This document shows positions 1 through 8,930 of a stretch of 64,000 bases of DNA, in pieces. The notes below the pieces were generated by a model. The model saw nothing but the letters and a program-made list of their open reading frames with translations, searched no databases and was not told the origin of the DNA. Source of the stretch: Rs1 sp038900335 (GTDB taxonomy: Bacteria > Pseudomonadota > Gammaproteobacteria > Pseudomonadales > Balneatricaceae). The stretch is taken from contig JBBMRB010000001.1 in the NCBI GenBank assembly GCA_038900335.1, positions 1 through 64,000 on the forward strand, in the 5' to 3' direction. Position 1 is the first letter of the stretch; every line of letters begins with the position of its first letter. The translations under genes were made by a program, and so were the position numbers.

Positions 1-3000
1 AGGGAAGACGGTTACAATGTCAGCGATGAAAACGTGACGTTAGATGGTGCAGGTGAAGTGGTGAGCTTCAATTTGCGCGACACTGATGGCGATGCCGGTA
101 TCGATGGTAAAGCGGCCACTGGACAGGGTAGAAACTTTGACTATCGAGAAAACCCAGACGTAGACCCGGACGATGATGGCATCGCCAACATAGATGATCT
201 CGATGATGACAATGACGGTATTTTGGACACCGATGAAGGCTTTAATGCCCAAAATCCAGACCCTGTCATCACTCAGCTCGATATCAATACCGCAACGACC
301 TGGAACGCGCTGGATATAGTGACAAAAGGCACTGGCGCGACGACCAGTGGCACCGGCATAGTCTTTAACGCAGTGAGTGCGCAGGCGAGCAGTGATGCGA
401 GCGTGACGGTCAAGCTATCGACCAAGCAGCAATATGAAGAGGTGTCCATTGATATCGTGGTGCGCTCGCACTATGGCAATAACTATGGCGGCGCAGCGAA
501 AGGTATTTTCCAACTTGTTGATAGTGATGGCAAAGTGGTTAGTGAAATACAGTGGCAGCAGAAAGATAGCATAGGTAACGGCAGCTTTAATGCGAACAAC
601 GAGACGATCAGTATTAGCGGATCAGGTAAAGGCCTTACATTAGTTGTCAAAGATAATGGCAGCGAGCAGGGCAATACCTACGGTGATGACTGGGGTGTGC
701 AATCGCTGAGTGTCACCACAGCGGTGAGTGCGCATCGCGACACTGATAGTGATGGCATCGCCGATTACCTGGATCTTGATAGCGACAACGACGGTATCAC
801 TGATAATGTCGAAGCTCAGGCGTCACAGGACTACAAGGGGCCTAGTGGTTTTATTGCCAGTAATGGGGTAGACACCGCTTATACTGGTGGGCTCAAGGCT
901 GTTGATACCGATGCAGACGGCATCGCAGATTATATCGATAGTGATTCGGACAATGACGGCGCCTTAGATGTCTCTGAGCGCGGTGGCAGTGGCCCTGATA
1001 GTGTGACTTCTAATGAAGATAGTGACGGTGATGGTTTGCTAGATATTTTTGAAGGCACTAATAACGATGATGGCTATAACGTCAGCGATGAAAACGTGAC
1101 CTTAGACGGCGCAGGTGAAGTGCTCAGCTTTAATTTGCGAGACACCGATGGCGATGCAGGTATTGATGGTAAAAAGGCGACAGGACAGGGAAGAGATTTT
1201 GATTATCGAGAAAATCCTGCTGTAGATCCTGATAATGATGGCATCGCAAATAAAGACGATCTAGATGATGACAACGATGGTATTTTAGATATAGATGAAG
1301 GCTTTAATACGCAACCGGTCACGGTTGATGTGTTAGAGGTCGGCACTAAGGCGGATTGGCAAGCGCTAGGGGTAGAGGTTCAGGGCCCTGGTGTGACGAG
1401 TTATGGTGGTTATACCCCGACGGGCTTTAGCTTTAACTACAGCGGGCAAAAAACCACAGATGACTCCCAAGTTTCAATTAGTTTATCTGATGATGACAAG
1501 CACAATGAAGTATCTATTGATCTAGTGGTGCGCAGCGACTGGACTAATTATGGCGGCGGTATTTCAAAGGGTGTATTCCAACTTGTCGATAGCGCGGGTA
1601 ATGTTGTCGGTGAAACTAAATGGCAGCAAACGGATGTCGGCAGCGGTTATACCGATGCCAACAATGAAGTCATTACAGTGACAGGTTCGGGCAAGGGGCT
1701 GACACTGGTGATCAAGGATGATAATAGCGCTCGAGATGGATCTTGGGGTGATGACTGGAGTGTTAAATCAATGACACTGACCACGATAGGTAATGTCCAC
1801 CGCGATACTGATAACGATGGTATCGCCGATTATCTTGATCTAGACAGTGATAACGACGGCATTACCGATAACGTGGAAGCGCAGACTACAGAGGGGTATC
1901 AGGGCCCGACAGGTATGGACCTTAATCAAGACGGGGTCGATGATGTTTACGCCGGCGGTTTAACGGCGGTTGATACCGATGGCGATGGTATTGTCGATTA
2001 CCTAGATCAGGACAGTGACAATGACGGTGTGAAGGATATTGTCGAGCGAGACCAAGCAGGTATTCGCACTATTACCTCAACAGAGGATACAGACGGTGAT
2101 GGCCTGTTAGATATCTTTGAAGATGGCACTGTCAATGACGGCTACAACGTCTTTGACAGTAATGTTGAGATAGACGCCGGCGGCAATCTTGTTCGCTTTA
2201 ATATTTCTGATAGCAATGACAACTTAGCCCAAGATGGTAGTAATGCGAGTGGCACCGCGCTAAATTTGGATTATCGAGAAGATATTAATATTGATACCGA
2301 CGGCGATGGCATATTAAATGTCAATGATATCGACGATGACAATGACGGTATCTTAGATATTAATGAGCTAACCTCTGCAAATGGCAGCAATGCTGTCGAT
2401 GATCTCGATGGAGATGGCATTATAAACTCACTGGATTTAGACAGTGATAATGATGGTATCGGCGATAACATTGAAGCGCAGAGTACTAGGTCTTATGTTG
2501 CGCCACAGGATGTGGGGATAACAGATGTCGATAGAGATGGCTTAAATGATGCATACGATCAAGATACCACATCGCAAAATGTCACTGAATCTGAAGGTTT
2601 AAAAGCAGTGGATAGCGATGGGGATCAATCGCCAGATTTCTTAGATAATGACAGTGATAGCGATGATTTGACGGATAGAGAAGAATCCGGTTTAACGAGT
2701 CAAATTGAAAATAGCTATACCTATCAAGATACTAACGGGTTATTAGACAATCCATTTGATCAACTTAAGAGAGACAATATCTTAAAGGAAGAAGCGGATT
2801 ATCGTGTCGATACCAATGTGGCGGGGGTGGATATCGTATCAACAGATAATACTGTTAGTTCAAGAATCCACCAGAGCACCACTTACGGAGTTTGTCAGGG
2901 TAGGATTACCAATCAATACTCTAATACCAGTAAAACAAATGGAACTAAGCTGCTGGATGCACCAGATATAACGTTAAGAGATCCGGACAGTGAGGTGATT

Positions 3001-3963
3001 ACACGCATAGAGCTAATTGGTTTAAACCAAAATGTAGCGGTTTCCAATGTTGGCGATACCACAGTGTTTAACAGTTTGCAGGAGTATTTGGATGCGGTGA
3101 AGACGATGACTATCACAGCGGTTGCAGGTAGTAACCTGAGCGATGTAGTCACTATAAAAGTAACAGTTAAAGAGGAGGGGATAGCACTTTCGAAAGTGTA
3201 TGAAAGTGAGTTTAATATCAATACCAATACAACCTACACATCTTCTTCCTACTCCTATGAGTCTCCGTTAATATTAGACTTAGATCATGATGGTGTAGAG
3301 ACGTTATCGATTGAAAATGGTGTTAATTTTGATATTAATGCAGACGGCAATATCGACAGAACTGGTTGGGTAGGTAAAGACGACGGCCTGTTAGTTATGG
3401 ATATTAATGGTGATGGCATCATCAATGATGGCAGTGAGTTGTTTGGTGAAAATACATTGCTGGAAAATGGTGAGACTGCCGAAGATGGTTTTCGGGCATT
3501 GAGCGAATTAGATTCAAATAAAGATAGTGTTTTTGATGCCAATGACCAAGCTTACGATCAAGTTAAAATATGGAAAGACACCAATAGCGACGGTGTCTCT
3601 CAAGCACACGAACTCTATTCTTTAATCGATTTGAATGTCGAGTCGATTAATCTCAATAGCGTGGCTGTATCTGAGTATAACGAAGATAACTGGGTTGGTC
3701 TTCGCTCTTCCTGGTCAGATAGCAATGGCCAGTCCCATGATATTGATGATGTATGGTTCGCCACTGATGTTCAGGTATTAGATGTTGGCGATGTGCTAGA
3801 TAGTGATGATTCGTTGGTCTCAGCAGATGACGTTACGGCTAGCCAAACAGATGTCACGGCTGGACTCGTGCAGCAAACCACAGTGGCTAGTGATCAAATC
3901 AATGTAATTGCAGAGACAAACGAGGTTGAAACCCTATTGAATCAGCAACTTATCATCGACTAG
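1..3963 (+). CDS. Large secreted Ca-binding protein, TSP type-3 repeats plus FrpC-like C-terminal module (5' partial)
   Basis: The frame is open from base 1, so the N-terminus lies outside the window and the GTG at 34 is internal. The visible 1,320 residues carry many acidic 'DTDSDGIADYLD' and 'DSDNDGITD' motifs, typical of calcium-binding thrombospondin type-3 repeats. These come in three units; the first two are about 355 residues long, each with a beta-rich segment of about 140 residues containing 'EVSIDIVVRS' and 'KGIFQLVDS'. From about 3259 the sequence becomes an FrpC/RTX-type module ('LDLDHDGVETL', 'GWVGKDDGLLV', 'INDGSELFGENT'). No GGxGxD nonapeptides are present. The acidic tail after about 3780 could hold a type I secretion signal. 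A surface adhesin or RTX-like exoprotein is inferred; substrate and exporter are unknown. Confidence 0.8.
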   Translation, partial: REDGYNVSDENVTLDGAGEVVSFNLRDTDGDAGIDGKAATGQGRNFDYRENPDVDPDDDGIANIDDLDDDNDGILDTDEGFNAQNPDPVITQLDINTATTWNALDIVTKGTGATTSGTGIVFNAVSAQASSDASVTVKLSTKQQYEEVSIDIVVRSHYGNNYGGAAKGIFQLVDSDGKVVSEIQWQQKDSIGNGSFNANNETISISGSGKGLTLVVKDNGSEQGNTYGDDWGVQSLSVTTAVSAHRDTDSDGIADYLDLDSDNDGITDNVEAQASQDYKGPSGFIASNGVDTAYTGGLKAVDTDADGIADYIDSDSDNDGALDVSERGGSGPDSVTSNEDSDGDGLLDIFEGTNNDDGYNVSDENVTLDGAGEVLSFNLRDTDGDAGIDGKKATGQGRDFDYRENPAVDPDNDGIANKDDLDDDNDGILDIDEGFNTQPVTVDVLEVGTKADWQALGVEVQGPGVTSYGGYTPTGFSFNYSGQKTTDDSQVSISLSDDDKHNEVSIDLVVRSDWTNYGGGISKGVFQLVDSAGNVVGETKWQQTDVGSGYTDANNEVITVTGSGKGLTLVIKDDNSARDGSWGDDWSVKSMTLTTIGNVHRDTDNDGIADYLDLDSDNDGITDNVEAQTTEGYQGPTGMDLNQDGVDDVYAGGLTAVDTDGDGIVDYLDQDSDNDGVKDIVERDQAGIRTITSTEDTDGDGLLDIFEDGTVNDGYNVFDSNVEIDAGGNLVRFNISDSNDNLAQDGSNASGTALNLDYREDINIDTDGDGILNVNDIDDDNDGILDINELTSANGSNAVDDLDGDGIINSLDLDSDNDGIGDNIEAQSTRSYVAPQDVGITDVDRDGLNDAYDQDTTSQNVTESEGLKAVDSDGDQSPDFLDNDSDSDDLTDREESGLTSQIENSYTYQDTNGLLDNPFDQLKRDNILKEEADYRVDTNVAGVDIVSTDNTVSSRIHQSTTYGVCQGRITNQYSNTSKTNGTKLLDAPDITLRDPDSEVITRIELIGLNQNVAVSNVGDTTVFNSLQEYLDAVKTMTITAVAGSNLSDVVTIKVTVKEEGIALSKVYESEFNINTNTTYTSSSYSYESPLILDLDHDGVETLSIENGVNFDINADGNIDRTGWVGKDDGLLVMDINGDGIINDGSELFGENTLLENGETAEDGFRALSELDSNKDSVFDANDQAYDQVKIWKDTNSDGVSQAHELYSLIDLNVESINLNSVAVSEYNEDNWVGLRSSWSDSNGQSHDIDDVWFATDVQVLDVGDVLDSDDSLVSADDVTASQTDVTAGLVQQTTVASDQINVIAETNEVETLLNQQLIID
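7..2139 (+). repeat. About 1.06-kb coding tandem repeat inside the TSP3 protein
   Basis: The coding block beginning 'DGYNVSDENVTL' starts near 7 and again near 1069. A degenerate third unit starts near 2137 ('DGYNVFDSNVEI'). The first two units share the order TSP3 pair, beta-rich insert, TSP3 pair, linker. The third lacks the beta-rich insert. Units differ at many codons, so the duplication is not recent. Confidence 0.75.
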
Positions 3964-3984
3964 TTAATCTATAGTAACAGCCAG

Positions 3985-4016
3985 ATAACTCAGCCCTTAG
4001 TTGAGGGCTGAGTTAT
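3985..4016 (+). terminator. Perfect 13-bp inverted repeat after the large exoprotein gene
   Basis: Left arm ATAACTCAGCCCT at 3985-3997 and right arm AGGGCTGAGTTAT at 4004-4016 are perfectly complementary around a 6-nt loop. It lies 21 bp after the stop codon. There is no T-run, so it may be a rho-assisted or processing hairpin rather than a canonical intrinsic terminator. Confidence 0.6.
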
Positions 4017-4200
4017 CAAACAGGCAATAATAGTAGAGCACTGCTGACGCAGAGATCGAGTAAAAGCGCTGGTAATCAATAAAACAGCAAACACACGTTT
4101 AGAAATTGCTAAAAAATCCAACGATCTTAAAAAAATACTAGGTGAAATTACCCAAAAAATAGAAGCATGGAATTGCCAAATATCTGGTAAAGGTAGTGTC

Positions 4201-6057
4201 ATGGCCTACCAAAAATTATTAAAAGAAGAAGAGAACGGCCCGCTAATTCGTGATCAAGTCAGGGCGGCAATACATATTTATAGTACCATAACAGCTATGA
4301 CCAATGGCCTTGAAAGTTCAGCGCTAGGTAAACAACAAATAGATAAAATCCTTTTTAAAGACCCTTCGCCCAGTTCTGATATGCTCTACGATATAGCCGC
4401 TATGTCCAAAGCAATCAGTAGCTTTATTTTAGACCTCGGCGACATAATGATAGCAGCAATATCAGATATGCATGATGATATGTCAGCGGCGAAAAATACC
4501 GTTGTCAGCGCATCGGATAAGTTTTTAATCACCCTAGCTAGCTCTCCTAAAGCAACAAAGATGTTTGCTGATGAAGTAAAATCATTAGGCATAAAGGTAG
4601 GCCAAACCAATAAAAAGCCGAAACCGTTAAAAATAAAAAAAATACTGCAAGATATAGCCAAAATGCAAGGCTTAGAAATAGATATAAAACGCACCAAACT
4701 TCGCCATTTTATAAATGATATTAACTCTCATACCCGTTCGATTAATAAATGGAATGAAAGCAGTATGGTTAAATACTATGGATCTTTGTTAGACGAAGAT
4801 CTGAAAGTATTAACCATTAACGACAGTTCACATTTTAAAATGCCTACAGGGGCTATTCAGGGCTTAGGTTCTGTCGCTTTTGCTGCTCACTTATTTGGTG
4901 TGTTGGTCACAGGGCCTGATTTACAAACCCTTCAAAATAAAAATGCCAGCAGAGCGAAAGAAATGTTAGGGCTAAAAAATGTATACGATGCGGTTGTACT
5001 CGCCGAAGTAGCTGCCTTTGCATTACGCGCTAATGCCGATGAAATAATCGGTGGTTTTGCTACGAAAGTGCTTAAACACATAAAAGTCCCTACTAGATTA
5101 GGTGTGAATCCCAATGTGGCGACAGGCAATTTAAAGCCCTTTGCTTTTGCAGCGGCGAAAAACTTGCTTAAAACAGCACCTGTTATTGGGATGATTGATT
5201 GTATTTCAAACATTTTTCAAGTGCGTGCCTATAATGATCGCAATGATTTAGACGCCACCGTCTTTGCTGGTAGCCATGCAGTGGGCGGTGGATTATTAGT
5301 ACTAGCAGCACTCGCTAGTGCTGCGGGTGTATTGGCAGGGGCTACCGCCGCTGCAATTGCTGTGTTAGCAGCACCTATTGCAGCCGCCGGTGTTGTACTG
5401 ACACTCATAGGCGTGGCAGGGAAAATGATTTTCGAGAATGGCGATCTAGAGAACTGGGTGGCTGAGGGTTTTTGGAGTGGCAAAGAAAATTGGTACGGCA
5501 GTATGCCGAAATATCTTTATTGGGGTAATGTTATCAGAGAGGATATAGCTTTCATCTTTGATGACAAGAGTAGAATAAAAAATTTTTCAGCGCAACTTGA
5601 AATTGCGAAGCTAATATCAGGTGGTAAAGGGCAAGCGGAATTTCCTAAAGTGGAGTCTGACGAAATTGCTCAATTTATGCGCCGAGAAATTTCTGATTAT
5701 CATAGCCAGAGGTATGGCCCAAATATTAAAAAAAGTAATGATACGGTTGTGGCAGTTTTACCAGAATTTGCAGTAGGGTTATCGGTTTTAGAATTAAGGC
5801 TTGAGGTAACAGAGGAAGGGTTTGTTGGAAGCGATCTGAATAACTACAGCACCACACATACCATGTACGTATATGATATGCCGGGCGATGGCGAGGAATA
5901 TTGGCAACGAACACCTAACTCAGATATTTTTCATTTAACGCCTATTTATCACACAATGAAACAGGTCGCCAAAATTCATTACGCTTACTATCCGCAAGGC
6001 AAAGGCGAGCAAACCCTTATGTATAAAAATGTGATTGAATGGAGCTTTTTCGATTAA
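4201..6057 (+). CDS. Colicin/VasX-like pore-forming effector, orphan C-terminal module (putative)
   Basis: The 618-residue product has a helical N-terminal half and several hydrophobic segments (about residues 218-240, 262-285 and 310-340). A long Ala/Gly-rich hydrophobic stretch at about 357-411 contains 'LLVLAALASAAGVLAGAT' and is followed by 'DLENWVAEGFW'. This hydrophobic hairpin plus xxW...FW pattern matches my recollection of the C-terminal half of VasX/BTH_I2691-type T6SS effectors, which insert into membranes. The conserved N-terminal VasX domain is absent. The frame stays open upstream to a stop at 4045-4047 with coding-like, helix-forming residues, but no ATG, GTG or TTG and no good Shine-Dalgarno. 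The gene may therefore be N-terminally truncated. The two downstream TM proteins are plausible immunity partners. No T6SS structural genes are in the window. Function is inferred by resemblance only. Confidence 0.55.
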   Translation: MAYQKLLKEEENGPLIRDQVRAAIHIYSTITAMTNGLESSALGKQQIDKILFKDPSPSSDMLYDIAAMSKAISSFILDLGDIMIAAISDMHDDMSAAKNTVVSASDKFLITLASSPKATKMFADEVKSLGIKVGQTNKKPKPLKIKKILQDIAKMQGLEIDIKRTKLRHFINDINSHTRSINKWNESSMVKYYGSLLDEDLKVLTINDSSHFKMPTGAIQGLGSVAFAAHLFGVLVTGPDLQTLQNKNASRAKEMLGLKNVYDAVVLAEVAAFALRANADEIIGGFATKVLKHIKVPTRLGVNPNVATGNLKPFAFAAAKNLLKTAPVIGMIDCISNIFQVRAYNDRNDLDATVFAGSHAVGGGLLVLAALASAAGVLAGATAAAIAVLAAPIAAAGVVLTLIGVAGKMIFENGDLENWVAEGFWSGKENWYGSMPKYLYWGNVIREDIAFIFDDKSRIKNFSAQLEIAKLISGGKGQAEFPKVESDEIAQFMRREISDYHSQRYGPNIKKSNDTVVAVLPEFAVGLSVLELRLEVTEEGFVGSDLNNYSTTHTMYVYDMPGDGEEYWQRTPNSDIFHLTPIYHTMKQVAKIHYAYYPQGKGEQTLMYKNVIEWSFFD

Positions 6058-6121
6058 TGAACAGCGCAATTTAATGCCAAGATAGCAAAATAAAAGACTA
6101 GTTAAACACAAGAGATAATAT

Positions 6122-7327
6122 ATGCAACAAACTCATTGGTTAAACAGCCCATTTGGAAAAGACATTTACCAAGCCAGCAGCATCCACAGTAACTTTAAAT
6201 ATCACATTGACTATTGGCTAATAGGTAAAGGGGATGGCTATGTCGACGCTAAACGTATTATACCCATTATGTTTTTGGCTTTGTTTATTGTTGTGGCTTG
6301 GATCTTTTTATTTGTTGCGAATGAAATGGAATATTTTAGTCACCTTTTTGGTACGGAGATACTCTCTGATGAAACTAGATATGAATATGTAATAGGAAAT
6401 TTAAATTATTTTTATGACAAAGGCAGGTACATAAAGCTTATATTCGGTCTTGTTATATCCACAATATTTTCTTTTTTAGGACTACATTACCTCTTCTCTC
6501 CCTATCCTCGCCCAGTACGTTTTAATCAAAAGAACGGCATCGTCTATACCAAATTCTTAGGTGAAATATGGGTAACAGATTGGGATACTGCTGCAATTAA
6601 AATGTGGCGCGGTACTAACTATACCTTCTTAATTCCTTTTACTCACCGGGGTATCGCACTGCGCATGCACTCACTGGATAAAAACGGTCATATATTAACA
6701 CGCTGGGTGTTATTATCGGGAGCTAATAACAACCGACTTGATGATGTTGCGTTGGGTGGCGACCCTTGTTTGTTGTATTGGAACTGGCTGAACACTTACA
6801 TGCAGGGCGCAGTATTTGAAGGGGTTGATGGCAGCAACAGCAAGGCTAAGAATAGTAATAAAAATCAAAAAGTGATCCCCAATCCTAAAATAGGCCGATT
6901 ATGGCCGTTAGAAAAAATAATGCGTTTTCGTGGCTATAAATTTCCCAAGTCGATAGATCAACAAGCCATCGCATTAAATGCCAAATTAAAAGCACAGCAG
7001 CTATACCCAAGTTTTAAAGGCGATGCCATACCCAATAATCCGTTCTTCACTTGGCAGTACCATTATCCCGATAGAATCATGCCAAACGCGCAAGGTAAAA
7101 TCATACTACCTAAGCCAATTCTAACTGACCCAGCGGCGATAGCAGCGGCGCAATTAGAGGAGGAGCTAGAGCAAAAATTACAAGCACAAGGCATCGATAA
7201 TGTGTACAAGCACTACCATGTCAAAGAGCTAGAGGGTGCTCTAAATTCAGAGACGCCTAAAAGCGCAGAAGAAATAGCGCTCATAAAAAACTACATAAAA
7301 GTGGGCGGTTATAAATATCATGGATAA
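6122..7327 (+). CDS. Two-TM DUF6708-like protein, putative immunity protein, copy 1
   Basis: 401 residues. An N-terminal stretch of about 40 residues is followed by TM1 (about 43-64), a loop (about 65-103), TM2 (about 104-124), then a long soluble domain beginning 'PYPRPVRFNQKNGIVY' with 'DWDTAAIKMWRG' and 'GDPCLLYWNWLNTYMQG'. The RFN..GxVY pattern and architecture resemble DUF6708 proteins found beside T6SS effectors (my recollection; family assignment tentative). Positive residues before TM1 and after TM2 put both termini in the cytoplasm and the loop in the periplasm. It starts 64 bp after the effector-like gene, with an AGAGA-type ribosome site. The next gene is a close paralogue. Confidence 0.6.
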   Translation: MQQTHWLNSPFGKDIYQASSIHSNFKYHIDYWLIGKGDGYVDAKRIIPIMFLALFIVVAWIFLFVANEMEYFSHLFGTEILSDETRYEYVIGNLNYFYDKGRYIKLIFGLVISTIFSFLGLHYLFSPYPRPVRFNQKNGIVYTKFLGEIWVTDWDTAAIKMWRGTNYTFLIPFTHRGIALRMHSLDKNGHILTRWVLLSGANNNRLDDVALGGDPCLLYWNWLNTYMQGAVFEGVDGSNSKAKNSNKNQKVIPNPKIGRLWPLEKIMRFRGYKFPKSIDQQAIALNAKLKAQQLYPSFKGDAIPNNPFFTWQYHYPDRIMPNAQGKIILPKPILTDPAAIAAAQLEEELEQKLQAQGIDNVYKHYHVKELEGALNSETPKSAEEIALIKNYIKVGGYKYHG

Positions 7328-7345
7328 TTATAAAGGGGGCAGGGA

Positions 7346-8548
7346 TTGAAACAAACTCATTGGTTAAACAGTCCATTTGAAAAAGACATTTACCAAGCCA
7401 GCAGCATCCACAGTAGCTTTAAATATCACATTGATTATTGGTTAATAGGTAGAGGGGATGGTTATGTCGATGCTAAACGTATCATACCTATTATGTTTTT
7501 GGCTCTGTTTATTGTTGTGGCTTGGTTCTTTTTATTTGTTGCGAAAGAAGCAGAAATATACAGTTATTTATTAACATCGAAAATATTTCCTGATGAAACA
7601 AGAGTTGAATCAATAATATCAAGATTAACAACATATATAGAAGATGGGTATTATACTCCATTTTTCTTTGGTCTTTTTATTTCTACAATATTTTCTTTTT
7701 TAGGATTACATTACCTCTTTTCTCCCTATCCACGCCCCGTACGTTTTAACCAAAAAAACGGTCTGGTCTATACTAAATTCTTAGGTAAAGTATGGGTAAC
7801 AGATTGGGATAGTGCTGCAATTAAAATGTGGCGCGGTACTAACTATACCTTCTTAATTCCTTTTACTCATCGCGGTATTGCATTGCGCATGCACTCGCTG
7901 GATAAAAACGGCCACATCTTAACACGCTGGTTGTTATTAGCGGGAGCTAATAACAACCGACTTGATGATATCGCATTGGGTGGCGACCCTTGTCTGTTGT
8001 ATTGGAATTGGCTGAACACTTACATGCAGGGCGCGGTATTTGAGGGGGCTGATGGTAGCAACAGCAATACCAGCAATACCAGCAATAGTAATAAAAATCA
8101 AAAAGTGATTCCCAACCCTAAAATAGGCCGCTTGTGGCCGTTAGAAAAAATAATGCGTTTTCGCGGCTATAAATTCCCCAAGTCGATTGATCAACAAGCC
8201 ATCGCATTAAATGCCAAATTAAAAAAACAGCAACTATACCCACGCTTTAAAGGTGACCCCATACCCAATAATCCGTTCTTCACTTGGCAGTACCATTATC
8301 CCGATAGAATCATGCCAAACGCGCAAGGTAAAATCATAGTACCTAAGCCAATTCTAACTGACCCAGCAGCGCAACTAGAGGAAGAGTTAGAGCAGAAATT
8401 ACAAGCACAAGGCATCGATAATGTGTACAAGCACTACCATGTCAAAGAGTTAGAGAGTGCTCTTAACTCAGAGACGCCTAAAAGCGCAGATGAAATAGCA
8501 CTCATAAAAAACTACATAAAAATGGGTGGTTATAAATATCATGGATGA
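7346..8548 (+). CDS. Two-TM DUF6708-like protein, putative immunity protein, copy 2
   Basis: 400 residues, with a TTG start behind a GGGGG-rich Shine-Dalgarno, 18 bp after copy 1. It is nearly identical to copy 1 over residues 1-60, TM2 and the soluble domain. The exception is about residues 63-105 between the TM helices, where the two share few residues ('NEMEYFSHLFGTEI' in copy 1, 'KEAEIYSYLLTSKI' here). A short Ser/Asn linker (near 'NTSNTSNSNK') and an Ala run also differ by small indels. Tandem duplication followed by loop diversification is the simplest reading. Its 3' end overlaps a short ORF by 8 bp. Confidence 0.6.
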   Translation: MKQTHWLNSPFEKDIYQASSIHSSFKYHIDYWLIGRGDGYVDAKRIIPIMFLALFIVVAWFFLFVAKEAEIYSYLLTSKIFPDETRVESIISRLTTYIEDGYYTPFFFGLFISTIFSFLGLHYLFSPYPRPVRFNQKNGLVYTKFLGKVWVTDWDSAAIKMWRGTNYTFLIPFTHRGIALRMHSLDKNGHILTRWLLLAGANNNRLDDIALGGDPCLLYWNWLNTYMQGAVFEGADGSNSNTSNTSNSNKNQKVIPNPKIGRLWPLEKIMRFRGYKFPKSIDQQAIALNAKLKKQQLYPRFKGDPIPNNPFFTWQYHYPDRIMPNAQGKIIVPKPILTDPAAQLEEELEQKLQAQGIDNVYKHYHVKELESALNSETPKSADEIALIKNYIKMGGYKYHG

Positions 8549-8684
8549 TAATAGTCTTGATCGAGGATACCAAGACAACAGCGTTTATCATGGTGAAGAA
8601 GCTACTGGGCTACCTAACAATTTTTTCATATGCAACACGATCACCAAGGTAAGCATCTATGGCAAATGCCAAAGGCAACTTTAG
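8541..8684 (+). pseudogene. 47-codon ORF overlapping the second immunity-like gene, probable remnant
   Basis: ATG at 8541 sits inside the last codons of the previous gene, a coupling arrangement. The ORF encodes 47 residues starting 'MDDNSLDRGYQDN' and stops at 8682-8684. At the equivalent place after copy 1, an ATG at 7320 opens a 9-codon frame starting 'MDNYKGGRD' that runs into the start of copy 2. This suggests an ancestral gene overlapped the immunity gene's 3' end and was replaced or truncated. No family is recognised, and it could be non-coding. Confidence 0.35.
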
Positions 8685-8803
8685 TCATAGATATGGAACT
8701 GGTATATCATTGATAAAACTAAATTTTTTTGATAATTAAAGTGATCAGCCGTTAATATTCTAGCTATAGATGTTGGATCTATACTTATTTACCATAGGAT
8801 CTA

Positions 8804-8831
8804 TTGTAAAGTTTACATTATTTGTTATATT
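8804..8831 (+). promoter_or_regulatory. Candidate sigma-70 promoter of thiC
   Basis: TTGTAA at 8804-8809 and TATATT at 8826-8831 are separated by 16 bp. Transcription would start near 8838, just before the P1 stem of the TPP riboswitch, as expected if the aptamer is the 5' end of the mRNA. Confidence 0.45.
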
Positions 8832-8841
8832 CAAAGCCTGT

Positions 8842-8930
8842 CTTGTCGGGGTTCTTTTGCATAGCAAAGGACGAGAGGTTTTATACCAACCCGCGAACCT
8901 GATCCGGTTAATACCGGCGTAGGAAACAAG
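8842..8930 (+). promoter_or_regulatory. TPP riboswitch (THI element) of thiC
   Basis: The region contains the conserved thi-box sequences 'TCGGGG', 'GACGAGAGG' (variant of CTGAGA) and 'GAACCTGATCCGGTTAATAC', then CCGGCGTAGGAAA. P1 can pair CTTG at 8842-8845 with CAAG at 8927-8930. About 200 nt separate the aptamer from the thiC start. I see only a weak TGGTA/TACCA hairpin followed by TTTT near 8972-8994, so the expression platform is uncertain. Confidence 0.93.

Noticed and set aside
3990..4202. 70-codon minus-strand frame beside the hairpin
   Set aside because: It spans the hairpin and the open upstream part of the effector-like frame. It shows no ribosome site or family signal.
1..8684. 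A complete T6SS or type I secretion locus
   Set aside because: No Hcp, VgrG, PAAR, TssB/C, ABC exporter or TolC-like gene is present. Only the putative cargo and immunity genes are visible.
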